Source: Pseudomonas fulva 12-X
GTDB lineage: Bacteria; Pseudomonadota; Gammaproteobacteria; Pseudomonadales; Pseudomonadaceae
NCBI RefSeq assembly: GCF_000213805.1
Contig: NC_015556.1
Coordinates: 4,789,001-4,853,000 of the forward strand
Direction: 5' to 3'
DNA: 64,000 nt
Every line of letters begins with the position of its first letter. The stretch's first letter is position 1. The notes below the pieces were generated by a model, which saw nothing but the letters and a program-made list of their open reading frames with translations, was not told the origin of the DNA and ran no database searches. Positions 17,297 through 26,103 of this stretch are shown one piece after another. Made by a program: the position numbers and the translations under genes.

Positions 17297-18193
17297 TCAC
17301 AGGCGCCGGGCCAATTCGGCGATGTGCTCCGGGCCGATGCCGCAGCAGCCGCCCAGGTGGCTGGCACCACGGGCGCGCCAGTCGGCAACCCAGCGCAGGT
17401 AGCCCGGCGGGTCGAGGTCTTCGCGCAGCGGGTCGAGGCCGTCGTTGGCGGTGGCTTCTTCAGGTTGCGGCGGGAAGGCGTTGGCATAGGCGCCGATGGC
17501 GATGTTCGCACCGAGGCTGGTGAACACGTCGCGCGCCGCGTCGATGGCATCGCCGATCACTTCCGGCTGGCTGCAGTTGAATAGCAGCACTTCCACGCCC
17601 AGCTCGGCCGCCGCGCGGGCTGCCTCGGCCACCGGCTCGCCGGAGCGCAGGCGTGGCACTTCATCCACGTCTTCATCGCGCAGGGTGAAGGACAGCCAGA
17701 ACGGCTTGCCGTCTTTGGGCAGGTGGGCGTGAATGGCCCGCGCCTCGGCGATGGCGCTCTGGGTTTCCGCCAGCCACAGGTCGACGTGAGGGGCGAGGCC
17801 GTCGAGCAGCGGCGTCAGCACTTCGGTGACGCGCTCGGGCTGGAACAGATCCGGGCGATACGAGCCGAACAGCGGCGGCAGCGAGCCGGCGACGCGCACG
17901 CCATTGCCCGCCTTGTCCGCCGCGCTGCGGGCCAGCTGGCCGGCACGCTCGGCCAGGGCACGGCCTTCGGCGGCGAAGCGCTGTTCACCGATATGAAAGG
18001 GCACCACGGCGTAGCTGTTGCTGGTGATCACCCGGCTGCCGCTGGCGATATAGGCGGCGTGCACGGCCTCCACCTGCTCCGGCGCCTCGGTCAGCGCCAG
18101 GGCCGACCACTCCGGCTGGCGAAACGGCGCGCCACGGCGCTGCAGCTCCCGGCCCATGCCGCCATCCAGCAAAATCAGAGGTTGCTCGCTCAT
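17297..18193 (-). CDS. Homocysteine S-methyltransferase family protein
   Basis: A 298-residue pterin-independent methyltransferase of the MmuM/BHMT type, which moves a methyl group to homocysteine from donors such as S-methylmethionine. The N-terminal LLDGGMGRELQRRG and the three zinc-binding Cys (one in LLFNCSQPEV, two in GGCCGIGPEHI) are all present, so it should be active. The ATG at 18193 has GGAG 7 bases before it; an earlier ATG at 18220 has none. It is divergent from an ABC importer operon, which raises the possibility that the importer brings in the methyl donor. Confidence 0.85.
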   Translation of the reverse strand: MSEQPLILLDGGMGRELQRRGAPFRQPEWSALALTEAPEQVEAVHAAYIASGSRVITSNSYAVVPFHIGEQRFAAEGRALAERAGQLARSAADKAGNGVRVAGSLPPLFGSYRPDLFQPERVTEVLTPLLDGLAPHVDLWLAETQSAIAEARAIHAHLPKDGKPFWLSFTLRDEDVDEVPRLRSGEPVAEAARAAAELGVEVLLFNCSQPEVIGDAIDAARDVFTSLGANIAIGAYANAFPPQPEEATANDGLDPLREDLDPPGYLRWVADWRARGASHLGGCCGIGPEHIAELARRL

Positions 18194-18304
18194 ATAAGCT
18201 CCAGTCATATCGATATGCATTCAATTCATTTGGATGCCGCTGTTTATAACTATTTAATACGCCGAAATTGCCGCTCACAACCTTTTTCGCGCCCAAGGAT
18301 TTCC

Positions 18305-19126
18305 GTGAAAACCACCCTGCTCGCCGCCCTCGGTCTGACCCTCGCTTCCGTCTGCAACCTGGCCCTGGCCGGCCCAACCCTCGACCGCATCGAGAAGAAC
18401 GGCGAGCTGGTCAACGTGCTTATGGAAAACTACCCGCCGTTCTCCTTCCTGAACGATCAGAACCAGCTCGACGGCTTCGACGTCGATGTCGCCAAGGCCG
18501 TGGCCGACAAGTTGGGCGTCAAGCTGCGCCTGGAAACGCCGTCCTGGGACGTGATCGCCGCCGGCCGCTGGAACGGCCGTTACGACATCTGCATCTGCTC
18601 GATGACGCCCAGCCAGGCGCGTGCCCAGGTGTTCGACTTCCCGGTGACCTACTACGCATCGCCGGCGGTGATCGTGGTCAACGCCAGCGATGATCGCATC
18701 CACTCGGCCAAGGATCTCTCGGGCCTGAAGGTCGGCGTCACCAGCGCCTCCTCCTACGAGGGCTACCTGAACAAGGATCTGGTCATCGAAGGCGCCGAAG
18801 ACAAGCCGCTGACCTACCCCTTCGACGCCGTGCAGGTCGCGCCCTACGACAACGACACCGTGGCGTTCCATGACCTGGCCCTGGGCGCCGGCGTACGCCT
18901 GGACGCCATCCTCACCAACCTGGTGACCGCTCAGCCGCGCATCGATCAGGACAAGCGCTTCAAGCTGGCGGGCGACGCGCTGTACGCCGAACCGAATGCC
19001 GTGGCCATCGAGAAGGACGACGCCGAGTGGCGCGCCAAGGTCGAGAGCGTCTTCGCAGAGCTGCGCCAGGACGGTACCCTGGCGGCCATCTCCAAGAAGT
19101 GGATCGGTTCCGATATCAGCCAATGA
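18305..19126 (+). CDS. ABC transporter substrate-binding protein, SBP_bac_3 family
   Basis: Periplasmic receptor of an amino-acid-type ABC importer, 273 residues. The start is GTG at 18305 with AAGGA 5 bases upstream; it opens directly into a signal peptide (LLAALGLTLASVCNLALAG). The family-3 core begins at NYPPFSFLNDQNQLDGFDVD and includes WDVIAAGRWNGRYDICICSM and the hinge PVTYYASPAVIVV. Its stop overlaps the permease start (ATGA), so the two are translationally coupled. The substrate is unknown. S-methylmethionine or another sulfur amino acid is a guess from the divergent methyltransferase. Confidence 0.85.
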   Translation: MKTTLLAALGLTLASVCNLALAGPTLDRIEKNGELVNVLMENYPPFSFLNDQNQLDGFDVDVAKAVADKLGVKLRLETPSWDVIAAGRWNGRYDICICSMTPSQARAQVFDFPVTYYASPAVIVVNASDDRIHSAKDLSGLKVGVTSASSYEGYLNKDLVIEGAEDKPLTYPFDAVQVAPYDNDTVAFHDLALGAGVRLDAILTNLVTAQPRIDQDKRFKLAGDALYAEPNAVAIEKDDAEWRAKVESVFAELRQDGTLAAISKKWIGSDISQ

Positions 19127-19959
19127 CGCCTCCACCTGAAACCCCTCGCCCGCCGCCCCAGGCGGGCGAGTCGTTACTGCAGCGCCTGTTCGGTTTTCGC
19201 ACCCGCCTGTACGTCACCTGGGCGATCATGTTCGCCCTGTGCGTGGCGTTCTTCCTGAGCTTCGACCTGAAGTTCTCGATCATTCTCGACAAGCTGCCCA
19301 ACCTGCTGGGTACCAGTCTGGCGCCCAATGGCTTTCTGCAGGGCGCGGCGCTGACCCTGTTCCTGTGCTTCTGCTCGATCTGGGCGTCCCTGGCGCTGGG
19401 CTTCGTCACCGCTCTGGCGCGCCTGTCGAAAAGCGCCGTGGCGTTCGGCATCGCCACCTTCTACGCCTCGTTCTTTCGCGGTACGCCACTGCTGATCCAA
19501 ATCCTGCTGATCTACCTGGGCCTGCCGCAGCTCGGCCTGGTGCCGGGCGCAGTCACCGCCGGGATCATCGCCCTTTCGCTGAACTACGGTGCTTATCTGA
19601 GCGAAATCTTCCGCGCCGGCCTGCTCGGCGTGCCGCCCGGCCAGCGCGAGGCTTCCCTGGCCCTGGGTCTCAAGCCGGTGGTGATCTTCTGGCGGGTGAC
19701 CCTGCCCCAGGCGATGCGCACCATCATCCCGCCGACCACCAGCCAGTTCATCTCGATGCTCAAGGACTCGTCGTTGATCTCGGTAATGGGCGTCTGGGAA
19801 GTGATGTTCCTGGCTCAGTCCTACGGGCGTTCGTCGTACCGCTATATCGAGATGCTGACCACCGCCGCAGTGATCTACTGGCTGCTGTCGATCGGCCTCG
19901 AGCTGATCCAGACGCGCCTGGAGCGGCATTACGGCAAGGCCTACCTGAACGGGCGATGA
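19123..19959 (+). CDS. Amino-acid ABC transporter permease
   Basis: Inner-membrane permease of the HisM/GlnP family, 278 residues. A Pro-rich N-terminus precedes about five to six hydrophobic segments. The EAA loop contacts the ATPase and reads REASLALGLKPVVIFWRVTLPQAMR. The region RGTPLLIQILLIYLGLP is typical of this family. The start overlaps the previous gene by 4 bases and the stop overlaps the next start by 4 bases. No ATP-binding subunit follows in this operon, so it must borrow one encoded elsewhere. Confidence 0.9.
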   Translation: MTPPPETPRPPPQAGESLLQRLFGFRTRLYVTWAIMFALCVAFFLSFDLKFSIILDKLPNLLGTSLAPNGFLQGAALTLFLCFCSIWASLALGFVTALARLSKSAVAFGIATFYASFFRGTPLLIQILLIYLGLPQLGLVPGAVTAGIIALSLNYGAYLSEIFRAGLLGVPPGQREASLALGLKPVVIFWRVTLPQAMRTIIPPTTSQFISMLKDSSLISVMGVWEVMFLAQSYGRSSYRYIEMLTTAAVIYWLLSIGLELIQTRLERHYGKAYLNGR

Positions 19960-20426
19960 GCATGCAGATACCCGCCGCCGCCATCGAGCGCCTGTTGCGC
20001 ATCGACTGGTTCGCCAACATCGGCAAACCTGCGTCGCTTGCCGGCGTGCGCCAGATCGAGCAGGGCGATCTGGGCTCGTCGCTGGCCAGCGACGCCTGGG
20101 AAGCCACCACGCTGGAGGCGCGCAACGCCATCACCGGGCGCCTGGCGCGGCTGCATCCGATCAAGTATCAAGCCTGGAACGAACTGGCCGGCCAGGCCAA
20201 GACGGCGCTGCAACCGCTGTGGCAGAAATTGCCGGTCGCCCTCGCCGATAACGCCACCCTCGCCGACCTGCAGTGGATCCTGCACGCCTACCTGATGGAG
20301 GCCGCCTACCGCGAGGTGCTGCTGCAGCCGCTATTCTTCGACAGCCTGATCCAGGTCTACGAGGCCGGGCATATCCCCTGCGGCTGGGACGGCGAATGGC
20401 CGAACGGGCAGCTGGTCATCTGCTGA
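19956..20426 (+). CDS. Hypothetical protein in the ABC importer operon
   Basis: A 156-residue soluble protein with no signal peptide or membrane segment and no motif I recognise. It is rich in Trp, Leu and Ala (IDWFANIGKPASL, LQWILHAYLMEAAYREVLLQPLFFDSL, CGWDGEWPNGQLVIC). It takes the place where an ATPase gene would normally be. Coupling to the permease by ATGA makes a role in handling the imported compound likely. A second ATG two codons later is an alternative start. Confidence 0.75.
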   Translation: MSMQIPAAAIERLLRIDWFANIGKPASLAGVRQIEQGDLGSSLASDAWEATTLEARNAITGRLARLHPIKYQAWNELAGQAKTALQPLWQKLPVALADNATLADLQWILHAYLMEAAYREVLLQPLFFDSLIQVYEAGHIPCGWDGEWPNGQLVIC

Positions 20427-20495
20427 GCCTCTGCGCTTGCGGTGAACGGCGCCACCACGCAGGATGACCCTCGACCGAATTCAGGAGACCTGCCG

Positions 20496-20951
20496 ATGAC
20501 CGTTCGCATTCCCGTGGACATCCGCGCTGTCAGCGCCGCCGACCATGCCGCCTGGCTGCCGCTCTGGCAGGGCTACCAGCGCTTCTACATGACCGAGATC
20601 GATGCTGCGACCAGCGACCTGACCTGGCAGCGCTTTCTCGACCCGAGCGAACCGATGTTCGCCGCCCTGGCCTGGCGCGACGGCGAAGCCATCGGGCTAG
20701 TGCACTGGATCTACCACCGTTCCTGCTGGACCACCGGCGACTACTGCTACCTGCAGGATCTGTTCATCGGCAAGGACGTGCGCGGCAACGGCATCGGCCG
20801 CCAGCTGATCGAGCACGTCTACGCACAGGCCGCACAAGCCGGCTGCTCGCGGGTGCACTGGCTGACCCACGAAACCAACGCCAAGGCCAAGCTGCTCTAC
20901 GAGCGCATCGGCGAACGCTCGGGCTTCGAGCAGTACCGCAAGCTGCTCTGA
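20496..20951 (+). CDS. GNAT-family N-acetyltransferase
   Basis: A 151-residue acetyl-CoA-dependent N-acetyltransferase. The acetyl-CoA-binding motif reads VRGNGIGRQLIEHVY (Q/RxxGxG type), preceded by the strand YCYLQDLFIG and followed by HETNAKAKLLYERIG. The acceptor is unknown. It has a strong ribosome site (CAGGAG) and is the last gene of the ABC importer operon, ending in a perfect terminator. Confidence 0.85.
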   Translation: MTVRIPVDIRAVSAADHAAWLPLWQGYQRFYMTEIDAATSDLTWQRFLDPSEPMFAALAWRDGEAIGLVHWIYHRSCWTTGDYCYLQDLFIGKDVRGNGIGRQLIEHVYAQAAQAGCSRVHWLTHETNAKAKLLYERIGERSGFEQYRKLL

Positions 20952-20971
20952 GTCGACAGCACCGCGAAACT

Positions 20972-21002
20972 AAAACGCCCCGCTGATCAGCGGGGCGTTT
21001 TT
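20972..21002 (+). terminator. Terminator after the GNAT gene
   Basis: AAAACGCCCCGCT (20972-20984), loop GATC, then the exact complement at 20989-21001, running into T residues. It is fully symmetric and probably works in both directions. Confidence 0.92.
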
Positions 21003-21034
21003 GCATTGGAGATTGCGCAAGGTAGCTACAGGCC

Positions 21035-21080
21035 CGTGGGAGCGGGCCATGCCCGCGATTCGGCGCGGCGCACTCCCACG
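21035..21080. repeat. REP-type palindrome
   Basis: The outer arms CGTGGGAG (21035-21042) and CTCCCACG (21073-21080) enclose GCGGGC-CAT-GCCCGC. The head is the common Pseudomonas REP sequence GTGGGAGCGGGCCATGCCC. Similar copies occur at 25965, 31217 and 42109. Confidence 0.75.
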
Positions 21081-21123
21081 TGGTGCCAACTCATACACAG
21101 AGCCTGGGCATGATCGCTGGCTA

Positions 21124-21265
21124 AGAACCTGTTCAAAGTCTGCTGCGCCTCGGCACTGCGGCGTTAAAAACAAGCTCGGACTGCTCATTTACAGCTCGTA
21201 AACTCCGCGTCCTCGCCTGTTTTTGCCTTGCATTGCTCTAGCTCGCGAGACTTTGAACAGGCTCT
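21124..21265. repeat. 142-bp palindromic repeat element
   Basis: The terminal inverted repeats AGAACCTGTTCAAAGTCT (21124-21141) and its complement at 21248-21265 match at 17 of 18 positions. There is no coding capacity. The interior holds GCGTTAAAAACA and GCTCATTTACA..CGTAAACT, which also occur inside the larger palindromic element at 38084-38318. It lies directly behind the minus-strand symporter gene and could form a long hairpin in its transcript. Confidence 0.65.
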
Positions 21266-21276
21266 AAGGCCCGCTG

Positions 21277-22650
21277 TCAGTCCTCGGTCTTCCAGTTCTT
21301 GCGGCTCATGTAGTCGCGGGTTTCCTTGACCACGACGCCGGAGAGCAGCAGCAGGCCGATCAGGTTGGGCAGCGCCATCAGGCCGTTGGCGATATCGGAG
21401 AAGGTCCACACCACCTCCAGCGAGGTCACCGCGCCGACGAACACCACCACCGAAAAGATCAGCCGGTACGGCATCACCGCCACGCGGCCCATCAGGCGCT
21501 CCATGCAGCGCTCGCCGTAGTACGACCAGCCGAGGATGGTGGTGAAGGCGTAGACCAGCACGCCGATGGTCACCGTGTAGATGCCCCAGCCGCCGCCCAG
21601 GCCTTGCTCCAGCGCCCAGGCGGTCATCGGCGCGCCTTTCAGGCCTTCCTGGGTCCAGGCGCCGGTGACGATGATCGCCAGCGCGGTGAAGGTGACCATC
21701 ACCAGGGTGTCGAGAAAGGTCTGGGTCATCGACACCATGGCCTGGCGCACCGGCTTGTCGGTCTTCGCCGCAGCCGCCGCGATCGCACCGGTACCCAGGC
21801 CCGACTCGTTGGAGAAGATGCCGCGGGCCACGCCCATCTGCACCGCCAGGATGATGCTCGAACCGAGGAAGCCACCGGCCGCCGCGCTACCGCTGAAGGC
21901 ATCAGTGAAAATCAGGGTAATGGCGTCCGGCAGGCGGTCAGCGAACACCACCAGCACGGCGACGTTGCTGATGATGTACAGCACGATCATCACCGGCACC
22001 ACACCGGCGGCGAAACGGCCGATGCTCTTGATGCCACCGATGATCACCACAGCGGTACCGATGGCCAGCACCAGGCCGCTGAGCGTTGGCGAGATGCCCC
22101 AGGTGTCCTGCAGCTGATGGGCCGCCGTGTTGGCCTGCACCATGTTGCCGATACCGAACGAAGCCACCGCACCGAAGATCGCGAAGGCGATGCCCAGGGT
22201 CCTGCCCAGGGTGCCGCCAACACCGTTAGTGAGGTAGTACATCGGCCCGCCGCTCTGCTCGCCCTTGGCGTCGGTGACCCGGTACTTCACGCCCAGCAAG
22301 GCTTCCGAGTATTTGGTGGCCATCCCGACCAGGCCGGTCATCCACATCCAGAACAACGCGCCCGGGCCGCCGATACCGATGGCCGTGGCCACCCCCGCGA
22401 TGTTGCCGACGCCGATGGTCGCCGCCAGTGCGGTGGCCAGGGCCTGGTAGTGGGAAACGTCACCGGGTACGTCGCCCTTTTCCGAGCGCTTGATGAAGGC
22501 CAGCCAGAAGGCGTGGCCGAGCACGCGGAACTGGATGCCACGCAGGCGGATGGTCAGGTACAGGCCGGTGAGCAACAGCAGGGGGATGAGCAGAAACGGC
22601 CCCCAGATGAAGCTACTGATGGCCGTGAGCACAGCGAGAAATTGATCCAT
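21277..22650 (-). CDS. Alanine/glycine:cation symporter (AGCS family), second copy
   Basis: A 457-residue sodium:alanine/glycine symporter with multiple membrane segments. The signatures are ATIGVGNIAGVATAIGIGGPGALFWMW near residue 78 and GIFSNESGLGTG near 265. The N-terminus (WGPFLLIPLLLLTGLYLTIRL) and the long hydrophilic insert YRVTDAKGEQSGGPMYYL are typical of the AlsT/DagA branch. The ATG at 22650 has AAGGA upstream; an earlier in-frame start at 22704 has none and would prepend hydrophilic residues. Confidence 0.9.
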   Translation of the reverse strand: MDQFLAVLTAISSFIWGPFLLIPLLLLTGLYLTIRLRGIQFRVLGHAFWLAFIKRSEKGDVPGDVSHYQALATALAATIGVGNIAGVATAIGIGGPGALFWMWMTGLVGMATKYSEALLGVKYRVTDAKGEQSGGPMYYLTNGVGGTLGRTLGIAFAIFGAVASFGIGNMVQANTAAHQLQDTWGISPTLSGLVLAIGTAVVIIGGIKSIGRFAAGVVPVMIVLYIISNVAVLVVFADRLPDAITLIFTDAFSGSAAAGGFLGSSIILAVQMGVARGIFSNESGLGTGAIAAAAAKTDKPVRQAMVSMTQTFLDTLVMVTFTALAIIVTGAWTQEGLKGAPMTAWALEQGLGGGWGIYTVTIGVLVYAFTTILGWSYYGERCMERLMGRVAVMPYRLIFSVVVFVGAVTSLEVVWTFSDIANGLMALPNLIGLLLLSGVVVKETRDYMSRKNWKTED

Positions 22651-22957
22651 GGCGGGTGTCCTTGTTGTTCTGTCCAGTGCGGCTCGTGGCCAGCAGGAAG
22701 GCACCGCTGGCTGGTAGAGCCGCGGTGCCGAGCGAGTGAACGCAAATGCGTCCGTGCAACATCGGATGGTCTGTCACAGGCCCAAGGGCGTAACAAAATG
22801 TTCAGGCGAATCAATCGATTGCAACGCGGGCGATTGTTGCCAGGTCGGCAAGGCTATAACAACTTGGCCGCGAAAGGGCCGGAAAAAACAGGCAATTCAG
22901 CTGCGCGGCGGGATTCGCACAGGTGATCGGCGCGCCCCGGCACCACTAACCAGACAA
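22651..22957. other. Intergenic region upstream of the second symporter
   Basis: These 307 bases lie between the symporter start and the end of the next minus-strand gene. I see no gene, clear hairpin or repeat in them. They should contain the symporter promoter, but no convincing -35/-10 pair was found. Confidence 0.5.
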
Positions 22958-23791
22958 TCAGTCGTTGCACGCTATCGGCTGTGAACGCCAGGTCGCCCAG
23001 GCCTGCTCCCAGCCCGTGTGGTGGGATACCTGCGTCAGGCTGACGGTTTGCACGCAGCGCGCTTTACCGAGGCTATCCAGGTAGTGACGCAACACGCCAG
23101 CCGGCACCACGCTATCCGCGTCGCCGGCCAGATGCCGCTGGGTGATGTTGCGCAGCCGCTCGCGATAATCCAGCGGTTCCAGCGAACCTTCGAGGGTACT
23201 CAGTTGCAGCAGCTGTGCCCAGTAGCGGGGGCTGAGATTGCCGGCGAGGGTCTGCACGCTGGTGACGTCATCGCGCCGCGCCGCCAGCAACAACGCCAGC
23301 GCGGCACCGCCGGAATAGCCGACCAGCTCGAACGTCTGGTTGCCATAGCGAGCCTTGATCAGATCGAGCGCCCCGTCGAGGCTGCCCAGCACGTCACTGC
23401 CGAAGCGCCGACTTGTCCACAGGCTCGTGCTGCACCCAGGCGCGGTGACGAATTGACAGGGCCGCGCCAGGTACAGGCTGGGCGTCGGATCGGCGAACGC
23501 CAGGCGCGCCACCAGCAGATCGCGCGGCGAGGGGTCGAGGCTGGGCTGCGACGGCGTCGCCCAGGCCTGGCCATCGCCTTCCAGATAAACGCGCATACGC
23601 GCCGCCGCCGGCATCTGGGCTGGGGCACCGAGCAATAACGGAAAGGGTTTGCTGTCGAGCGTTTGCAAGCGATGGTGCTGACCGGCCAGCTCGCCAAGCC
23701 GCTCTTGCGGCGACTGGCAACCGCCCAAGGCAAAGACCAGCAGCGCGCCAAGAAGCAACGCAGCCGGCTTTGCAGGACGAGCTGTCAGCAT
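22958..23791 (-). CDS. Lipoprotein with alpha/beta-hydrolase fold
   Basis: A 277-residue protein with a lipoprotein signal (LLVFALGGC, Cys25) and an alpha/beta-hydrolase core. The nucleophile elbow is GYSGG (Ser160). Candidate acid and base residues are in AGDADSVVP and SHHTGW near the C-terminus. The substrate is unknown; the membrane-anchored location suggests lipids or periplasmic esters. Its ATG overlaps the end of the YeeE/YedE gene by 7 bases, so the two are co-translated. Confidence 0.78.
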   Translation of the reverse strand: MLTARPAKPAALLLGALLVFALGGCQSPQERLGELAGQHHRLQTLDSKPFPLLLGAPAQMPAAARMRVYLEGDGQAWATPSQPSLDPSPRDLLVARLAFADPTPSLYLARPCQFVTAPGCSTSLWTSRRFGSDVLGSLDGALDLIKARYGNQTFELVGYSGGAALALLLAARRDDVTSVQTLAGNLSPRYWAQLLQLSTLEGSLEPLDYRERLRNITQRHLAGDADSVVPAGVLRHYLDSLGKARCVQTVSLTQVSHHTGWEQAWATWRSQPIACND

Positions 23792-24999
23792 CCGGTCAGC
23801 TTCGCCTCGCGGCGCTCGCCCGGGAAGAAGAACGGCCGCAGACGCACGCCCACGCCGTTACCGACGAACGCCGCCACCAACCACAGCCAGCCGTGCAGGC
23901 TGCCGGAGGCGATGCCGCTGAAGTAGGCGCCGATGTTGCAACCGTAGGCCAGGCGCGAGCCGTAGCCGAGCAGCAGACCACCGATCACCGCCGCCACCAG
24001 CGAGCGCAGCGGAATGTTCAGGTTCGGCGCGAAGCGTCCGGCCAGGCCGGCGGCCAGCAGCGCGCCGATGACGATGCCGATATCCATCACGGTGGTGATG
24101 TCTTCCCACAGCGGCGCGGCCAGCGCCTGGGCATTGGCCGGCTGCTGCCAGAACACCCAGGACGACACCTCGACACCGGTGCCTTGCAGCACCTTGGCAC
24201 CCCACAGCGCGAACGCGGAGGTGATGCCCCAGGGGCGACCGGCCAGCGCCAGCGTGGCGAAGTTGAGCAGCGCCAGCAGCACCGCGCCCCAGATCAGCGG
24301 CCAGGGGCCGCGCAGGAAACGCTGCCAACCCTGGTGCTCGCTCGGCTCCGCTCGCTCCAGGCTGCCGTGGCGACGCAACTCCAGGCGCGCGCTCAATGCG
24401 GCGATGGCGGCGAACAGCGCCAGGCTGACGATCAGCGCCGGCACCAGGCCCAGACTGGTGACGATGGAGGTCGGCGGCAGGCTCGGCAGTGCCGACCACC
24501 ACTCCAGATGATGGGTGGCGATAACCCCGCCGATGATGAAGAACAGCAGGGTCACCAGCATCCGCGCGTTGCCGCCGCCCACGGTGAACAGCGTGCCGGA
24601 TGCACAACCGCCGCCCAGCTGCATGCCGATGCCGAAGATGAAGGCGCCGACGATCACCGAGGTGCCCGCTGGCGCCACCAGCCCCTTGACCGGCGTACCG
24701 AACAAGGTGCCTGCCGACAGTGCCGGGAAGAACAGCAGCACGGCGATGGCCAGCATCACCATCTGCGCACGCAGACCGGCGCCACGGCGCTCGTTGAGCA
24801 GCACGCGCCAGGCCGAGGTGAAGCCGAAGGCGGCGTGATAGAGCACCAGGCCCAGCGCACCACCGACGATGAACAACAACGCCTGACGACCGCTGACCGC
24901 GAAGGTGAGGGCCAGCGCACCGGCCAGCAACAGCGCCACGGCCACCAGCGGCGTACCCGAGCGATTGGCCGGCGCCGCAGCAGGGATGGAAAGATTCAT
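23785..24999 (-). CDS. YeeE/YedE-family sulfur compound transporter
   Basis: A 404-residue inner-membrane protein with about ten hydrophobic segments in two pseudo-repeats. Each repeat carries a conserved Cys loop, GMQLGGGCASGT and YGCNIGAYFSG, the layout of the TsuA/YeeE thiosulfate-type channels in which Cys residues pass the ligand across. A central hydrophilic linker (LERAEPSEHQGWQRFL) joins the halves. The usual TsuB/TusA-like partner is not next to it; its partner here is the lipoprotein hydrolase. The substrate could be thiosulfate or another sulfur species. Confidence 0.82.
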   Translation of the reverse strand: MNLSIPAAAPANRSGTPLVAVALLLAGALALTFAVSGRQALLFIVGGALGLVLYHAAFGFTSAWRVLLNERRGAGLRAQMVMLAIAVLLFFPALSAGTLFGTPVKGLVAPAGTSVIVGAFIFGIGMQLGGGCASGTLFTVGGGNARMLVTLLFFIIGGVIATHHLEWWSALPSLPPTSIVTSLGLVPALIVSLALFAAIAALSARLELRRHGSLERAEPSEHQGWQRFLRGPWPLIWGAVLLALLNFATLALAGRPWGITSAFALWGAKVLQGTGVEVSSWVFWQQPANAQALAAPLWEDITTVMDIGIVIGALLAAGLAGRFAPNLNIPLRSLVAAVIGGLLLGYGSRLAYGCNIGAYFSGIASGSLHGWLWLVAAFVGNGVGVRLRPFFFPGERREAKLTGC

Positions 25000-25114
25000 A
25001 TAGACCTTCGAATAACCAATTGAAACGGTCGGCTATTCTAGCCCGTCCCGCAGGCGCCAGTGAGCGGATGCTTAGAACGAATGCTGAAAAGGTTATGCCC
25101 GCAAGCGGCAGTGC

Positions 25115-25786
25115 CTAGAACACGCCATCACGGGCAATCGGCGGCGTGAACAGACCGGCCGGATCACGACGTACCGAGCCCTCTTCGATCTCCGCCGCCT
25201 CGACCACTTCGACCTGCTCGCCGTTCAGCGCCTGGCGAACCTGCTGCTGGGTCAGCACGCTGGAAAGGATCGCCTTGCCGGAATCGGTGAAGTCATAAAC
25301 GCTCGATGAGCCCTGCAGTGGCACCGAGGCCAAGCGCTGGCCTTGGCTGTCCAGCACATCAGCGGTCAGTGCGTGAGTCAGCACCACGCCCATGAAGCTT
25401 TCGCTTTTCCACTCACGCACGCGAATCGACAACAACATGGTATCGGCAGAAGAGGCCTGGCGTGCATTGCCATCGACGGCGCGGGCAGTAACTCCCTTGC
25501 GCTGGAAGCCGCCGAGCAGCGACTTCTGCAGCTCCAGAGCCAGCGGCTCGCCGGAGCGGGTGTTGACGTCATAGGGGATGTAATAGCTGCCACGGATCAG
25601 ACCGACGAAGTGGCCCTTCTTGTTGCCCGACACCACGTAAGGGCGCTCGTCGATCACCTGCACCTCGACGGCCTTGGCGAAGGTTTGCGGCACCACGGGG
25701 TAGGCCTGGGAATAGTCGACTTTGCGGCCGTTGGAGCAGGCGGCCAGGCTGAACAGGAGGAAAAGAAGAACACAGCGACGCAGCAT
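25115..25786 (-). CDS. YajG-type lipoprotein
   Basis: A 223-residue lipoprotein with signal LLFLLFSLAAC (Cys17). The mature protein has the YajG-family layout: an N-terminal VDERPYVVSGNKKGHFVGLIRGSYY region, then a mixed alpha/beta domain with DTMLLSIRVREWKS and VLTHALTADVLDSQG, and a Glu-rich tail. The biological role of the family is unclear. It stands alone on the minus strand. Confidence 0.75.
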   Translation of the reverse strand: MLRRCVLLFLLFSLAACSNGRKVDYSQAYPVVPQTFAKAVEVQVIDERPYVVSGNKKGHFVGLIRGSYYIPYDVNTRSGEPLALELQKSLLGGFQRKGVTARAVDGNARQASSADTMLLSIRVREWKSESFMGVVLTHALTADVLDSQGQRLASVPLQGSSSVYDFTDSGKAILSSVLTQQQVRQALNGEQVEVVEAAEIEEGSVRRDPAGLFTPPIARDGVF

Positions 25787-26103
25787 GGAATGTCCCTATA
25801 AGCGAGGTTGGCCGGCACGTTGAAAATGCCGGCAGGCGGATAGCAAACCGCTATCCGTAACGGTTCCCACGGGCAACACCCGCGAGGCCGGGCATGGTGC
25901 AAAAGCCTCGGGGCCATTGCAAGCGCTGGCGGCTGAGCGAAGTGCCTGGGGCTTTGTGGACGTCTGTGGGAGGGCGCCATGCGCCCGAAAAGATTCGTGG
26001 GCATGGCCCACTCCCGAGGCTCTGCCCCTAACCGCTCCCAAGAGATCAGGGCCGACAGACAAAAAAAGGGGCCTCACGGCCCCCAGAGGTTAATCGGTGG
26101 TGA
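25787..26103. other. Intergenic region with a REP palindrome and the pycB terminator
   Basis: The 317 bases between the YajG gene and pycB contain a REP-type palindrome (25965-26015: TGTGGGAG head, GGGCGC-CAT-GCGCCC core, CTCCC tail) and the pycB terminator (26061-26083). I see no gene. Confidence 0.6.
26061..26083 (-). terminator. Terminator of the pycA-pycB operon
   Basis: Read on the minus strand: stem GGGGCC, GTGA tetraloop, GGCCCC, then a run of seven T. It is a textbook intrinsic terminator 20 bases past the pycB stop. Confidence 0.92.

Noticed and set aside
23770..25023. A 417-codon open frame antisense to the YeeE/YedE gene
   Set aside because: Repetitive Gln/Arg/His translation of a mirror frame; the opposite strand encodes a well-formed membrane protein.
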